A stretch of DNA of 64,000 nucleotides, from NCBI RefSeq assembly GCF_013385825.1, contig NZ_JACAPG010000019.1:32825-96824 (forward strand). The letters are read 5' to 3'. Shown here piece by piece: positions 8,020 through 17,048 of the stretch. The notes beneath the pieces were generated by a model. That model made no database searches and was not told where the DNA came from. It saw only the letters and a list, made by a program, of their open reading frames with translations. The position numbers and the translations under genes were made by a program. Numbering within the stretch: the first letter of the stretch is position 1; the number at the start of each line of letters is the position of its first letter. This DNA is from Pseudomonas reactans (GTDB lineage Bacteria; Pseudomonadota; Gammaproteobacteria; Pseudomonadales; Pseudomonadaceae).

Positions 8020-9303
8020 ATGCATACCCTCGCCCAACTCAAGGCCGGCCAACTGGCCGGTATCACGCGCCTGGACTTGTCCTGCGGGCTGACCGAATTT
8101 CCCCGGGAAATCTTCGAACTGGCCGACTCCCTGGAGATCCTCAATCTCAGCGGCAACGCCCTGAACAGCCTGCCCGACGACCTGCACCGGCTGCCGCACC
8201 TGCGCGTGCTGTTCTGCTCGGACAACCGGTTCACCGAGCTGCCGGCTTGCTTGGGCCAATGCGCCAAACTGAGCATGATCGGCTTCAAGGCCAACCAGAT
8301 CAGCCACGTGCCCGCCGCCGCGCTGCCGCCGTTGTTGCGCTGGCTGATCCTGACCGATAACCGCATCAGCCAGTTGCCCGACGAACTGGGCAAGCGACCA
8401 CTCCTGCAAAAACTGATGCTGGCCGGCAACCAACTGGCGCACCTGCCAGAAAGCCTGGCGAACTGCCATAACCTCGAATTGCTGCGCATCGCTTCCAACC
8501 GCTTCACCCAACTGCCGGAATGGCTACTGACACTGCCAAGCCTGACTTGGCTGGCCTATGCCGGTAACCCGGTGGAAATGGCCGTGGACGTAACGGGTGA
8601 TGACGCTACGCCGAACATTCCCTGGCCAGAGCTGGAACTGGCCGAAGTCCTTGGCGAAGGCGCTTCCGGCATTATCCGCAAGGCCCTGTGGAAACCGTCA
8701 GGCCAGCCCGTTGCGGTCAAACTCTACAAAGGCACCATCACCAGCGATGGCTCGCCGCTGCACGAAATGCAGGCCTGTATCGCTGCCGGGCTGCACCCCA
8801 ACCTGATCAAGGTAGAGGGCCGCGTGGTCGGCCACCCGGATGACCAGGCCGCACTGGTCATGGACCTGATCGACCTGAGCTACCGCAACCTCGCGGCGCT
8901 ACCGAGCCTGGCGTCTTGCACTCGCGACATCTATGAACCGGGTACCCGCTTCAGCGTTGAAGTGGCGCTGCGCATGGCGCGGGGCATCGCTTCGGTCGCC
9001 GCGCACCTGCACCGGCACGGCATCACTCACGGTGACCTGTATGGCCACAATATCCTGTGGAATGCAGCCGGCGACTGCTTGCTGGGGGATTTTGGCGCGG
9101 CATCGTTCCATGCCACAGCGGATAGCGTGGAAACCAGGGCGTTGCAGCGGATTGAAGTGCGGGCGTTCGGGATTTTACTGGGGGAATTGTTGGAGCGGGT
9201 TGAAGGACAGGTGAGCAGCGAAATAGTCGAGCTGCAGAAAAGATGCTGTCAGCACGATGTGCTGGCACGGCCGAGCTTCAACGAAATAACGCAAATCCTG
9301 TAG
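8020..9303 (+). CDS. Leucine-rich-repeat and protein-kinase fusion protein
   Basis: The 427-aa protein has about seven LRRs in residues 10-190 (LxxLxLSGNxLxxLP spacing), then a compact kinase domain. Kinase motifs: Gly loop GEGASGII (about 207), VAVK with K234, catalytic loop HGDLYGHN with D339 and N344, and GDFG with D357. The catalytic loop is HGD, not HRD, as in several bacterial atypical kinases. No signal peptide or TM segment is visible, so it is probably cytoplasmic. I chose ATG 8020; TTG 7987 and ATG 7990 are possible. It begins 39 bp after the zapE-like stop. Its own TAG lies inside a REP element. Substrate unknown. Confidence 0.88.
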   Translation: MHTLAQLKAGQLAGITRLDLSCGLTEFPREIFELADSLEILNLSGNALNSLPDDLHRLPHLRVLFCSDNRFTELPACLGQCAKLSMIGFKANQISHVPAAALPPLLRWLILTDNRISQLPDELGKRPLLQKLMLAGNQLAHLPESLANCHNLELLRIASNRFTQLPEWLLTLPSLTWLAYAGNPVEMAVDVTGDDATPNIPWPELELAEVLGEGASGIIRKALWKPSGQPVAVKLYKGTITSDGSPLHEMQACIAAGLHPNLIKVEGRVVGHPDDQAALVMDLIDLSYRNLAALPSLASCTRDIYEPGTRFSVEVALRMARGIASVAAHLHRHGITHGDLYGHNILWNAAGDCLLGDFGAASFHATADSVETRALQRIEVRAFGILLGELLERVEGQVSSEIVELQKRCCQHDVLARPSFNEITQIL

Positions 9304-9366
9304 GAGCCCGGCTTGCCGGCGATGGCGTCCTTGAAACCACCATCGCCGGCAAGCCGGACGCCTACA
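9299..9366. repeat. REP/REPIN element (GCCGGCTTGCCGGCGAT family)
   Basis: Two inverted copies of a REP unit: GGAGCCCGGCTTGCCGGCGA and its near-complement ending CGGACGCCTACA, separated by a short loop. It supplies the stop codon of the LRR-kinase gene and could act as its transcript end. Confidence 0.88.
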
Positions 9367-9392
9367 AGGCATTGTCAGTCAGCACGTAAGCG

Positions 9393-10100
9393 TCAGCCAG
9401 CCAACCCGACAAACATATCCTGCACGTCATCGTGGTTGTCCAAGCCTTCGAGGAAGGCTTCAACCTCAGCCATCTGCTCGTCGCTCAAACCGCTCACCGG
9501 GTTTTTCGAGAGGTAACCCAGCTTGGCCGACAGCACGGTGAAACCCTGCTCCGGCAAGGCTTTTTGTACTGCGTCGAGGTCGGTGGTCTCGGTGATGAAC
9601 AGGGTGGTGCCTTCTTCTTCACCCTCTTCGAAATCCTGGGCGCCGGCTTCGATAGCGGCCATTTCCGGATCGGCGTCCGGGCTGTCCGGCGAGGCTTCGA
9701 TCAGGCCGACGTGGTTGAAGTCCCAGGCCACGGAACCGGAAGCGCCCAGTTGGCCCTTGCGGAAGGCCACGCGGATTTCCGCCACGGTACGGTTGATGTT
9801 GTCGGTCACGCACTCGACGATCAGCGGCACCTGGTGCGGCGCGAAGCCTTCGTAGGTCACGCGGTGGTATTGCACGGTTTCGCCGAGCAGACCGGCGCCT
9901 TTCTTGATGGCGCGGTCCAGGGTTTCCTTGGGCATCGAGGCCTTTTTGGCCTGTTCCACCACCAGACGCAGGTGGGCGTTGGTGGAGGTGTCGGCGCCGT
10001 TGCGGGCGGCGATGGTGATTTCTTTCACCAGCTTGCCGAAAATCTTGCCCTTGGCATTGGCTGCCGCTTCTTTATGTTTGACTTTCCACTGTGCGCCCAT
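9393..10100 (-). CDS. YebC/PmpR-family DNA-binding regulator
   Basis: A 235-aa protein of the YebC/PmpR (TACO1) family. It starts with MGAQWKVKHKEAAANAKGKIFGKL and has the conserved KKASMPKETLDRAIKKGAG, YEGFAPHQVPLIVECVTDNINRT and GSVAWDFNHVGLI blocks, with an acidic stretch (EEGEEEG) in the third domain. Members act as transcription regulators or, in recent work on the family, help ribosomes at difficult sequences. The N-terminus is nearer the YeeN-type branch than the ruvC-linked YebC. It is monocistronic. Confidence 0.93.
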   Translation of the reverse strand: MGAQWKVKHKEAAANAKGKIFGKLVKEITIAARNGADTSTNAHLRLVVEQAKKASMPKETLDRAIKKGAGLLGETVQYHRVTYEGFAPHQVPLIVECVTDNINRTVAEIRVAFRKGQLGASGSVAWDFNHVGLIEASPDSPDADPEMAAIEAGAQDFEEGEEEGTTLFITETTDLDAVQKALPEQGFTVLSAKLGYLSKNPVSGLSDEQMAEVEAFLEGLDNHDDVQDMFVGLAG

Positions 10101-10199
10101 GACTCACTCTCTTCTGTCCATCGCGCCCAAACGTCTACTGGCCGGCGCTTTGGGGGCAGAGTTTATAGCGCAAAAACGCAACGTTCCACCAAAAAACCG

Positions 10200-11057
10200 T
10201 CAGGGCGCCAACTCGAAAAACGCCTGAATCAAGCGCAACGAGCGACGCCGCTCCATGCAGCCGAGCATGTGCCGGTTCACCAGCCCATCGCCCTGGATCG
10301 GTACGGCGCGCACCCGCGGGTCCGGGCTGACCTCCATCGACGAGACCACGCCCACGCCCAACTCAGCGGCCACGGCTTCGGTCACCGCCTCACGGCTGTC
10401 CAGTTCCAGCAGCACCTTAGGCTGTACACCGGCAGCCTGGCAGGCGTCATCGAACGTACGCCGGGTGATGGAACTCGGCTCGCGCAGCACCATGATCACC
10501 TCATTGAGTTGTTCCAGGCGGATACCCTTGGGCAGCGCCGCCCACGGGTGACTGGCCGGCACCAGCGCGCAAATCCGTGATTCGCTCAGAGGCTGCAGGT
10601 GTAGGCCATTGCGTGGCTCCACCTCCGTCAGCACTGCGACATCCGCATGCTCGGACAACAACGCCGCCAAGGTTTCCTGGGCGTTGCCCAGGCGCAGGTT
10701 CACGGTGATGCCGGGGTAGCGCGCACGCAAGCTGGCGATCATCGGCATCACCAGGTGCGGGCCGTCGGCTGCGACTTCCAGGCGCCCGATGAGCAATTGG
10801 CGATTGGCCTCCAGCATCGTCTGCGCTTCGTCCACCAGGCCGAAGATGGCCCGGGTGATCGCCGCCAACCGCGCGCCCTCCTCCGTCAATTCCACGCGCC
10901 TGGCGGTGCGGCGCAGCAGCGGAATCTGGTAGTGCTCTTCCAGTGCCTTGATATGCCCGGTCACCGCCGGCTGGCTGATGAACAACCGCGCCGCCGCACG
11001 GGTAAAACTGCCCTCGCGGGCCACGGCATCGAATGCACGCAGTTGAAACAGGTTCAT
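10200..11057 (-). CDS. LysR-family regulator, probable regulator of phnWX
   Basis: A 285-aa LysR regulator: winged-helix HTH at 1-60 (LRAFDAVAREGSFTRAAARLFISQPAVTGHIKALEEHY) and a periplasmic-binding-fold effector domain from about 88. ATG 11057 begins MNLFQLRAF, the normal LysR start; the longer frame to 11144 has no family support. It is divergent from phnW, with 110 bp between start codons, and an ATC-N9-GAT dyad lies just upstream of its own start. A role in controlling aminoethylphosphonate genes is inferred from the divergent layout. Confidence 0.9.
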   Translation of the reverse strand: MNLFQLRAFDAVAREGSFTRAAARLFISQPAVTGHIKALEEHYQIPLLRRTARRVELTEEGARLAAITRAIFGLVDEAQTMLEANRQLLIGRLEVAADGPHLVMPMIASLRARYPGITVNLRLGNAQETLAALLSEHADVAVLTEVEPRNGLHLQPLSESRICALVPASHPWAALPKGIRLEQLNEVIMVLREPSSITRRTFDDACQAAGVQPKVLLELDSREAVTEAVAAELGVGVVSSMEVSPDPRVRAVPIQGDGLVNRHMLGCMERRRSLRLIQAFFELAP

Positions 11058-11080
11058 AGCTATCGGCCTCACTGATAGCT
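11058..11080. promoter_or_regulatory. Candidate LysR binding site between lysR and phnW
   Basis: AGCTATC at 11058-11064 and GATAGCT at 11074-11080 form a perfect 7-bp inverted repeat with a 9-bp centre, containing ATC-N9-GAT, a classic LysR-type box. It directly abuts the regulator's start codon, suggesting autorepression plus control of phnW. Confidence 0.5.
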
Positions 11081-11167
11081 CGCATAACAACAAACAATTT
11101 GATTGATGACAAGCCAAACTGCAATTTAGGCGCCGTAGATTCATCCGATGCTTCGCGAGGACTTGTA

Positions 11168-12316
11168 ATGACGACGCCCATCCTGCTCACGCCCGGCCCG
11201 CTGACCACCTCCGCCCGCACCCGCCAGGCCATGATGGTGGATTGGGGTTCATGGGACGACCGCTTCAACCAGCTCACCGCCAGCGTCTGTGAGCAGTTGC
11301 TGGCAATCATCGACGGCGCGGCCAGCCACCATTGCGTACCGTTGCAAGGCAGCGGCACCTTCGCCGTCGAAGCTGCCATCGGCACCCTGGTGCCGCGCAA
11401 CGGCAAGGTGTTGGTACTGATCAACGGTGCCTACGGCAAGCGACTGGCGAAAATCTGTGAAGTGTTGGGCCGCGAGTTCAGCACCTTTGAAACCGCCGAA
11501 GACCAACCCACTACCCCTGCCGATGTGGACCGTCTGCTGCAAGCCGACCCGGCCATCACGCACGTCGCGCTGATCCATTGCGAAACCAGCACCGGCATCC
11601 TCAACCCGCTGGCCGAGATAGCCCAGGTCGTGAAAACCCACGGCAAGCGCCTGATCATCGATGCCATGAGTTCCTTTGGTGCGTTGCCGATCGATGCCCG
11701 CGCAGTGCCTTTCGACGCGTTGATCGCCGCGTCAGGCAAGTGCCTGGAAGGCGTGCCGGGGATGGGGTTTGTCTTCACCGATAAACAGGCACTGGCTGCG
11801 GCCCAAGGCAATTGCCACTCCCTGGCGATGGACCTGTTCGACCAGCACGCCTACATGGCCAAGACCGGCCAATGGCGCTTCACCCCGCCGACCCATGTGG
11901 TGGCGGCCCTGCACGAAGCGCTGCTGCAATACGCCGAGGAAGGCGGCTTGCCCGCCCGTCATCAACGCTATGCGCGCAATTGCCACGCACTGCTCGACGG
12001 CATGGCCGAACTGGGCCTGCGCAGCTTCCTGCCGGCTGAAATCCAGGCGCCGATCATCGTTACGTTCCACGCCCCACACGACCCGCGCTACCAGTTCAAG
12101 GACTTCTACGAACGGGTCAGGGCCAAGGGTTTCATACTGTACCCAGGCAAGTTGACTCAGGTGGAAACCTTCCGTGTGGGCTGCATCGGGCATGTGGATG
12201 CGACGGGCATGCATGCAGCCGTCGCCGCGATCGCGCAAGTACTGCAGGAAATGAATGTGCTCCAACCTGTGGGAGCCGGCTTGCCGGCGATCACCGGCGA
12301 CGCGTTCCTTCTGTAA
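11168..12316 (+). CDS. phnW: 2-aminoethylphosphonate:pyruvate transaminase
   Basis: PhnW transfers the amino group of 2-aminoethylphosphonate to pyruvate, giving phosphonoacetaldehyde and alanine. The 382-aa protein starts MTTPILLTPGPLTTSARTRQAM and holds the PLP lysine in ASGKCLEGVPGMGF. HCETSTGILNPL and DAMSSFGALPID are family signatures. ATG 11168 is preferred over the upstream 11099 start, which lies in the regulatory region. The last ~17 residues (from QPVGAGLPAITGD) are encoded by a REP element and are probably not part of the ancestral fold. phnX follows. Confidence 0.93.
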   Translation: MTTPILLTPGPLTTSARTRQAMMVDWGSWDDRFNQLTASVCEQLLAIIDGAASHHCVPLQGSGTFAVEAAIGTLVPRNGKVLVLINGAYGKRLAKICEVLGREFSTFETAEDQPTTPADVDRLLQADPAITHVALIHCETSTGILNPLAEIAQVVKTHGKRLIIDAMSSFGALPIDARAVPFDALIAASGKCLEGVPGMGFVFTDKQALAAAQGNCHSLAMDLFDQHAYMAKTGQWRFTPPTHVVAALHEALLQYAEEGGLPARHQRYARNCHALLDGMAELGLRSFLPAEIQAPIIVTFHAPHDPRYQFKDFYERVRAKGFILYPGKLTQVETFRVGCIGHVDATGMHAAVAAIAQVLQEMNVLQPVGAGLPAITGDAFLL

Positions 12317-12356
12317 AACCTCATTTTCGTTCATCGCTGGCAAGCCAGCTCCTACA
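12268..12356. repeat. REPIN between phnW and phnX, overlapping the phnW C-terminus
   Basis: The left arm GGGAGCCGGCTTGCCGGCGA begins inside phnW and the inverted right arm TCGCTGGCAAGCCAGCTCCT ends 5 bp before the TTG TGT ATG start of phnX. The phnW stop (12314-12316) lies in the loop between arms. Confidence 0.88.
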
Positions 12357-12366
12357 GGATTTGTGT

Positions 12367-13194
12367 ATGAACTATCAGAACCCCAACACCCTGCAAGCGG
12401 TGATCCTCGACTGGGCCGGCACCGTGGTCGATTTCGGCTCCTTCGCACCGACGCAGATCTTTGTCGAGGCCTTTGCCGAGTTCGACGTGCAAGTCTCCAT
12501 CGAAGAAGCCCGTGGCCCGATGGGCATGGGCAAGTGGGACCACATCCGCACCCTTTGCGACCAACCGCAGGTCGCCGAGCGCTACCGCAAGGCCTTTGGC
12601 CGCACGCCCACCGATGACGACGTAACTGCCATCTACCAGCGCTTCATGCCCTTGCAGATCGAGAAGATCGCCGAACACTCGGCGCTGATCCCTGGCGCCC
12701 TCGACACCATCGCCCGGTTGCGTGTGCAAGGCATCAAGATCGGTTCCTGCTCCGGCTACCCCAAGCAAGTCATGGATAAAGTCGTCGCCCTGGCCGCCAC
12801 CAATGGCTACATCGCCGACCACGTGGTTGCCACCGATGAAGTGCCCAACGGTCGCCCCTGGCCGGCCCAGGCCCTGGCCAACGTGATCGCCCTGGGCATT
12901 GACGATGTGGCGGCGTGCGTGAAGGTCGACGACACCGTGCCGGGTATCCTCGAAGGCCGTCGCGCCGGCATGTGGACCGTGGCCCTGACCTGTTCCGGCA
13001 ATGCGCTGGGCCTGACCTACGAACAGTTCCGCAGCTTGGATGCCGCGACCCTGGCCAGCGAGCGCAAACGGATCGAGGCGATGTTCGAAGGCTCGCGCCC
13101 GCACTACCTGATCGACACGATCAATGACCTGCCCGCGGTCATCACCGACATCAACGCACGGCTGGCCCGCGGGGAAATGCCGCAGAGCCACTGA
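12367..13194 (+). CDS. phnX: Phosphonoacetaldehyde hydrolase (phosphonatase)
   Basis: PhnX cleaves the C-P bond of phosphonoacetaldehyde to acetaldehyde and phosphate, the second step after PhnW. The 275-aa HAD-superfamily protein has the nucleophile motif ILDWAGTVVDFG, the cap-domain Schiff-base lysine in GPMGMGKWDHIR, motif 2 SCSGYPKQVMDKV and motif 3 VKVDDTVPGI. ATG 12367 is chosen over TTG 12361. The REPIN between phnW and phnX may tune relative expression. Confidence 0.95.
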   Translation: MNYQNPNTLQAVILDWAGTVVDFGSFAPTQIFVEAFAEFDVQVSIEEARGPMGMGKWDHIRTLCDQPQVAERYRKAFGRTPTDDDVTAIYQRFMPLQIEKIAEHSALIPGALDTIARLRVQGIKIGSCSGYPKQVMDKVVALAATNGYIADHVVATDEVPNGRPWPAQALANVIALGIDDVAACVKVDDTVPGILEGRRAGMWTVALTCSGNALGLTYEQFRSLDAATLASERKRIEAMFEGSRPHYLIDTINDLPAVITDINARLARGEMPQSH

Positions 13195-13308
13195 CCGAGG
13201 TCAATACCAGGGCATTTACGCCAGGCAAACCGCTCAAAACCGGCATACAGTTAAAGGACTCCATCACCAAAGAATGGAGGTTTGCCCTGATGAGTGAGGA
13301 AACCAGCG

Positions 13309-13866
13309 ATGCCGTGGAAAAACTCCGATACACGCTACAGCACCATGTCGATCGCGTTGCACTGGTTGATGGTGGTGCTGCTGGCGGTGGTCTACGCCTG
13401 CATTGAATTACGCGGCCAGTTTCCCAAAGGCAGCGGTGCACGGACGTTGATCGTCGAGATGCACTTTATGTTCGGCCTCACCGTGTTTGTGCTGGTGTGG
13501 CTGCGGTTGTTCGCACGCAGCCTGGGTGTGGCGCCGAAGATCGTACCGGCGCCACCGCAATGGCAAAGCCTGTTGGCGACCCTGATGCACTTCGCACTCT
13601 ATGCACTGATGATCGGCATGCCGATTGCCGGTTGGCTGATCGTCAGTGCCGAGGGGCATTCGGTGATGTTCTACGGGATGGAATTGCCGCCGTTGATCGG
13701 CGAGAACAAAGCATTGGCCAAGGAAATCGAAGGCTGGCATGTGTGGTTCGGCAAGGTCGGTTATTGGCTGATCGGGCTGCATGCGCTGGCGGGGATTGCC
13801 CACCATTACATCCTGCGAGACAACACGGCGTTGCGCATGATGCCGGGCAAGCGCGTCAACCCGTGA
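13309..13866 (+). CDS. Cytochrome b561 family membrane protein
   Basis: A 185-aa four-helix inner-membrane dihaem cytochrome of the CybB type. Histidines expected for haem ligation occur in SIALHWLMV, EMHFMFGL and the last helix GLHALAGIAHHYI. Such proteins move electrons between quinol and periplasmic partners; CybB can act as a superoxide:quinone oxidoreductase. ATG 13309 has GAGGA eight bases upstream. The 3' end overlaps the convergent desulfhydrase-like gene by 11 bp. Confidence 0.9.
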   Translation: MPWKNSDTRYSTMSIALHWLMVVLLAVVYACIELRGQFPKGSGARTLIVEMHFMFGLTVFVLVWLRLFARSLGVAPKIVPAPPQWQSLLATLMHFALYALMIGMPIAGWLIVSAEGHSVMFYGMELPPLIGENKALAKEIEGWHVWFGKVGYWLIGLHALAGIAHHYILRDNTALRMMPGKRVNP

Positions 13867-14740
13867 AGCCCCGGTTGCCTTGGAGGCCGCCGGTGTGGAC
13901 GAAGATCAAGCGAGTGCCGGCGGTAAATCGCCCGGCCTCGATCTGCGTCTTCAAGGCCAGTAACGCCTTGCCGGTGTAGAGCGGTTCCAACGGCAAGCCA
14001 CAGGCCTGTTGCGTGGCGTCGATGAAGTCGAGCAGCACCGGGTCGACTTTTGCGAAGCCACCTCGGCTACCGTCCAGCAGTTCATAGCCGCCCTGCACAA
14101 GGGCGTCGACGTTCTTTGCCACGCCGTGGTCATCCGGCACCGCCATGGCGCCGTACACCCGGTGCGCGCCCGCCTCTGCCAGCACCAACCCTGCCAAAGT
14201 GGTTCCGGTACCCGCCGCCAACCACCACGCGTCGTAATCCGCCCAGCCCAGTGCGGGCAACTGCGCGCGAGCCTGCTCGACCAGCACACCACAGCCTATG
14301 GCACCGACAAGCCCGCCACCGCCTTCGGGCACGGGATGGAGATCGGGATATTGCTCGCGCCAAGGTCGCCAAAAGCCCGGCTCATGCCGCGCACGATAGC
14401 CGCCATACCCCAGCCAATGCAGCTGCATGCCGAAGGCTTTCAGGTCTTGGATTGTGGGAGTGTCTTGAGGATGCCCACGCAGCAGGCCAACCGTAGGAAA
14501 ACCGAAGCGTTTCCCCGCCGCCGCCAACGCGTGCAAATGGTTGGAATACGCACCGCCCAGGCTGATGATGCCGCGAGCGTTCAGCGCCTGCGCCAAGTGC
14601 CCGGTGAGCTTGAACCACTTGTTGCCGCTGATCAGCGGGTCGATGCGGTCCAGGCGCAACACGGCCAGCTCGACACCTTTCAGCCAATCCAGGCGCAAAG
14701 GTTCAAGCGGTGCGTGGGGCAGCCAATCGAAAGGACCCAT
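13856..14740 (-). CDS. ACC deaminase / D-cysteine desulfhydrase family PLP enzyme
   Basis: A 294-aa fold-type II PLP enzyme. The PLP lysine lies in PLISGNKWFKLTGHL, the substrate-carboxylate loop is SLGGAYSNHLHALAAAGK, and the phosphate-binding loop is AAGTGTTLAGL. The family includes 1-aminocyclopropane-1-carboxylate deaminase and D-cysteine desulfhydrase. Without close active-site comparison I cannot choose, though desulfhydrase-like activity is the commoner outcome for such chromosomal genes. It stands alone between convergent cytochrome b561 and the fadH stop. Confidence 0.85.
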   Translation of the reverse strand: MGPFDWLPHAPLEPLRLDWLKGVELAVLRLDRIDPLISGNKWFKLTGHLAQALNARGIISLGGAYSNHLHALAAAGKRFGFPTVGLLRGHPQDTPTIQDLKAFGMQLHWLGYGGYRARHEPGFWRPWREQYPDLHPVPEGGGGLVGAIGCGVLVEQARAQLPALGWADYDAWWLAAGTGTTLAGLVLAEAGAHRVYGAMAVPDDHGVAKNVDALVQGGYELLDGSRGGFAKVDPVLLDFIDATQQACGLPLEPLYTGKALLALKTQIEAGRFTAGTRLIFVHTGGLQGNRGFTG

Positions 14741-14797
14741 CGGAGGAAATCTGCATGAAAAACGGGACGGTAGTCTAACACCGCCCCGCTTCGGGTC

Positions 14798-16837
14798 TTA
14801 CAGCTCGGCCGCGAGGCGCGAGCCCTGGTTGATGGCGCGCTTGGCGTCCAGCTCGGCCGCCACGTCGGCGCCGCCGATAAGGTGCACGTTCTGGCCGGCC
14901 GCGACCAGGCCGTCCTGCAATTCGCGCAACGGGTCCTGGCCGGCGCAGATGACGATGTTGTCCACCGCCAGCACCTGCGGTTCGCCCTCGGCGCCGATAC
15001 GGATGTGCAGGCCTTCATCGTCGATCTTCAGGTATTCGACACTGTTAAGCATCTGCACCTGTTTGTTCTTCAAGCCGGTGCGGTGGATCCAGCCGGTGGT
15101 CTTGCCCAGGCCGTCGCCGACCTTGGAGGCCTTGCGCTGCAGCAGGAACACTTCACGCGCCGGGGCATGCACCTGGGCCTTGATCCCGGCCACGCCGCCT
15201 CGGGCCTGCAGCTGGGTGTCGATGCCCCACTCCTTCCAGAACGCTTCGCGATCGAGGCTGGTGGATACGCCCTGGTGCACGAGAAATTCCGACACGTCAA
15301 AACCGATACCGCCCGCACCGATCACCGCAACGCGCTTGCCCACGGGCTTGCGCTCCAGGATCACGTCCAGGTAGCTCAGCACCTTGGCGTTGTCGACGCC
15401 TGGAATCGCCGGGGTACGCGGCGCAATGCCGGTGGCGAGGATGATCTCGTCATAACCGCCTGCCGTCAGTTGCGCCACATCGACGCGGGTGTCGAGGCAC
15501 AGCTCGACGTGGGTGGTCTGCAATTTGCGTTTGAAGTAGCGCAGGGTTTCGAAAAACTCTTCCTTGCCCGGCACACGCTTGGCGATGTTGAACTGGCCGC
15601 CGATTTCGCTGGCGGAATCGAACAGGGTCACTTGATGCCCGCGCTCTGCCGCCACCGTGGCAGCCGCCAGGCCCGCAGGACCGGCGCCCACCACAGCGAT
15701 CTTCTTGATCTGTTTGACCGGCAGGTAATTGAGTTCAGTCTCGTAGCACGCCCGCGGGTTGACCAGGCAGGTGGTCAACTTGCCGCCGAAGGTGTGGTCC
15801 AGGCACGCCTGGTTACAGCCGATGCAGGTGTTGATCTCATCGGCACGCCCGGCGGCAGCCTTGTTGACGAAGTCCGGGTCGGCCAGGAATGGCCGCGCCA
15901 TGGAGACCATGTCGGCATCGCCTTCGGCGAGGATCTGCTCGGCGATTTCCGGGGTGTTGATACGGTTGGTGGTGATCAGCGGAATCTGCACCGCACCGCG
16001 CAGCTTGGCGGTGACTTTGCTGAACGCCCCACGGGGTACCTTAGTGGCGATGGTCGGGATGCGCGCTTCGTGCCAGCCGATCCCGGTGTTGATGATCGTC
16101 GCGCCAGCACCTTCGATGGCCTTGGCCAACTGCACGATTTCTTCCCAGGTGCTACCGCCTTCCACCAGGTCCAGCATCGACAGGCGGAAGATGATAATGA
16201 AGTTCGGGCCCACGGCCTCGCGCACACGGCGCACGATTTCCACGGCCAGGCGCATACGGTTTTCGTAGCTGCCGCCCCAGCGGTCGGTACGGTGGTTGGT
16301 GTGAGCAGCGAGGAATTGGTTAATGAAATAACCTTCGGAGCCCATGATTTCCACGCCGTCGTACTCGGCGACCTGGGCCAGCAACGAGCAGGTGACGAAA
16401 TCCTGGATCTGCTTTTCGATGCCCCCTTCGTCCAGCTCCTTGGGTTTGAACGGGTTGATCGGCGCCTGGATCGCACTCGGTGCTACCTGCTTGGGGCTGT
16501 AGGCATACCGGCCGGCGTGGAGGATCTGCATGCAGATCTTGCCGCCTGCTGCGTGTACGGCCTGGGTCACAATCTTGTGTTTCTGCGCTTCTTCGTCGGT
16601 AGTCAGCTTGGCCGCACCGGCATACACACCGCCCTCATCATTCGGGCCGATGCCGCCAGTGACCATCAAGCCCACGCCGCCGCGAGCGCGCTCGGCAAAG
16701 TAAGCCGCCATGCGCTCAAAACCTCCGGGCTTTTCTTCCAGGCCGGTGTGCATCGAGCCCATCAGGGTACGGTTGCGCAAGGTGGTAAAACCCAGGTCCA
16801 ACGGGGCCAGCAGGTGCGGGTAGGCAGCAGCGGTCAT
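14798..16837 (-). CDS. fadH: NADPH-dependent 2,4-dienoyl-CoA reductase
   Basis: FadH reduces 2,4-dienoyl-CoA during beta-oxidation of unsaturated fatty acids. The 679-aa protein has an FMN TIM-barrel (1-370, old-yellow-enzyme type, MGSMHTGLEE near the start), a 4Fe-4S cluster motif CIGCNQACLDH with a further Cys in TTCLVNP (about 335-355), and FAD/NADPH Rossmann modules (GAGPAGLAAATVAAERGH; GAGGIGFDVSEFL). ATG 16837 begins MTAAAYPHLLAPLDLGF. Length is as expected. It is monocistronic and divergent from the next gene. Confidence 0.95.
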   Translation of the reverse strand: MTAAAYPHLLAPLDLGFTTLRNRTLMGSMHTGLEEKPGGFERMAAYFAERARGGVGLMVTGGIGPNDEGGVYAGAAKLTTDEEAQKHKIVTQAVHAAGGKICMQILHAGRYAYSPKQVAPSAIQAPINPFKPKELDEGGIEKQIQDFVTCSLLAQVAEYDGVEIMGSEGYFINQFLAAHTNHRTDRWGGSYENRMRLAVEIVRRVREAVGPNFIIIFRLSMLDLVEGGSTWEEIVQLAKAIEGAGATIINTGIGWHEARIPTIATKVPRGAFSKVTAKLRGAVQIPLITTNRINTPEIAEQILAEGDADMVSMARPFLADPDFVNKAAAGRADEINTCIGCNQACLDHTFGGKLTTCLVNPRACYETELNYLPVKQIKKIAVVGAGPAGLAAATVAAERGHQVTLFDSASEIGGQFNIAKRVPGKEEFFETLRYFKRKLQTTHVELCLDTRVDVAQLTAGGYDEIILATGIAPRTPAIPGVDNAKVLSYLDVILERKPVGKRVAVIGAGGIGFDVSEFLVHQGVSTSLDREAFWKEWGIDTQLQARGGVAGIKAQVHAPAREVFLLQRKASKVGDGLGKTTGWIHRTGLKNKQVQMLNSVEYLKIDDEGLHIRIGAEGEPQVLAVDNIVICAGQDPLRELQDGLVAAGQNVHLIGGADVAAELDAKRAINQGSRLAAEL

Positions 16838-17048
16838 GGTCAAGCTCCACAACGGATCATCACGGGACGTGGAAGGCTCGAATGGCCTGCCATCGGTTTA
16901 TGTCCCACAGACTAAGAGGCGGTGGACGACGGCTCAATGACCGAAACTGACAAGTTATTGATCCAAATGCACAGTGCCCCTTGGCAAGCCGGCTTATGGG
17001 CCCTACCCTAGTCGCGAACCCTGCACACGGTCTGTTGTCTGTTCCCCC

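Noticed and set aside
14882..16915. 677-codon plus-strand open frame opposite fadH
   Set aside because: Shadow of a strongly supported enzyme gene; no recognisable motifs.
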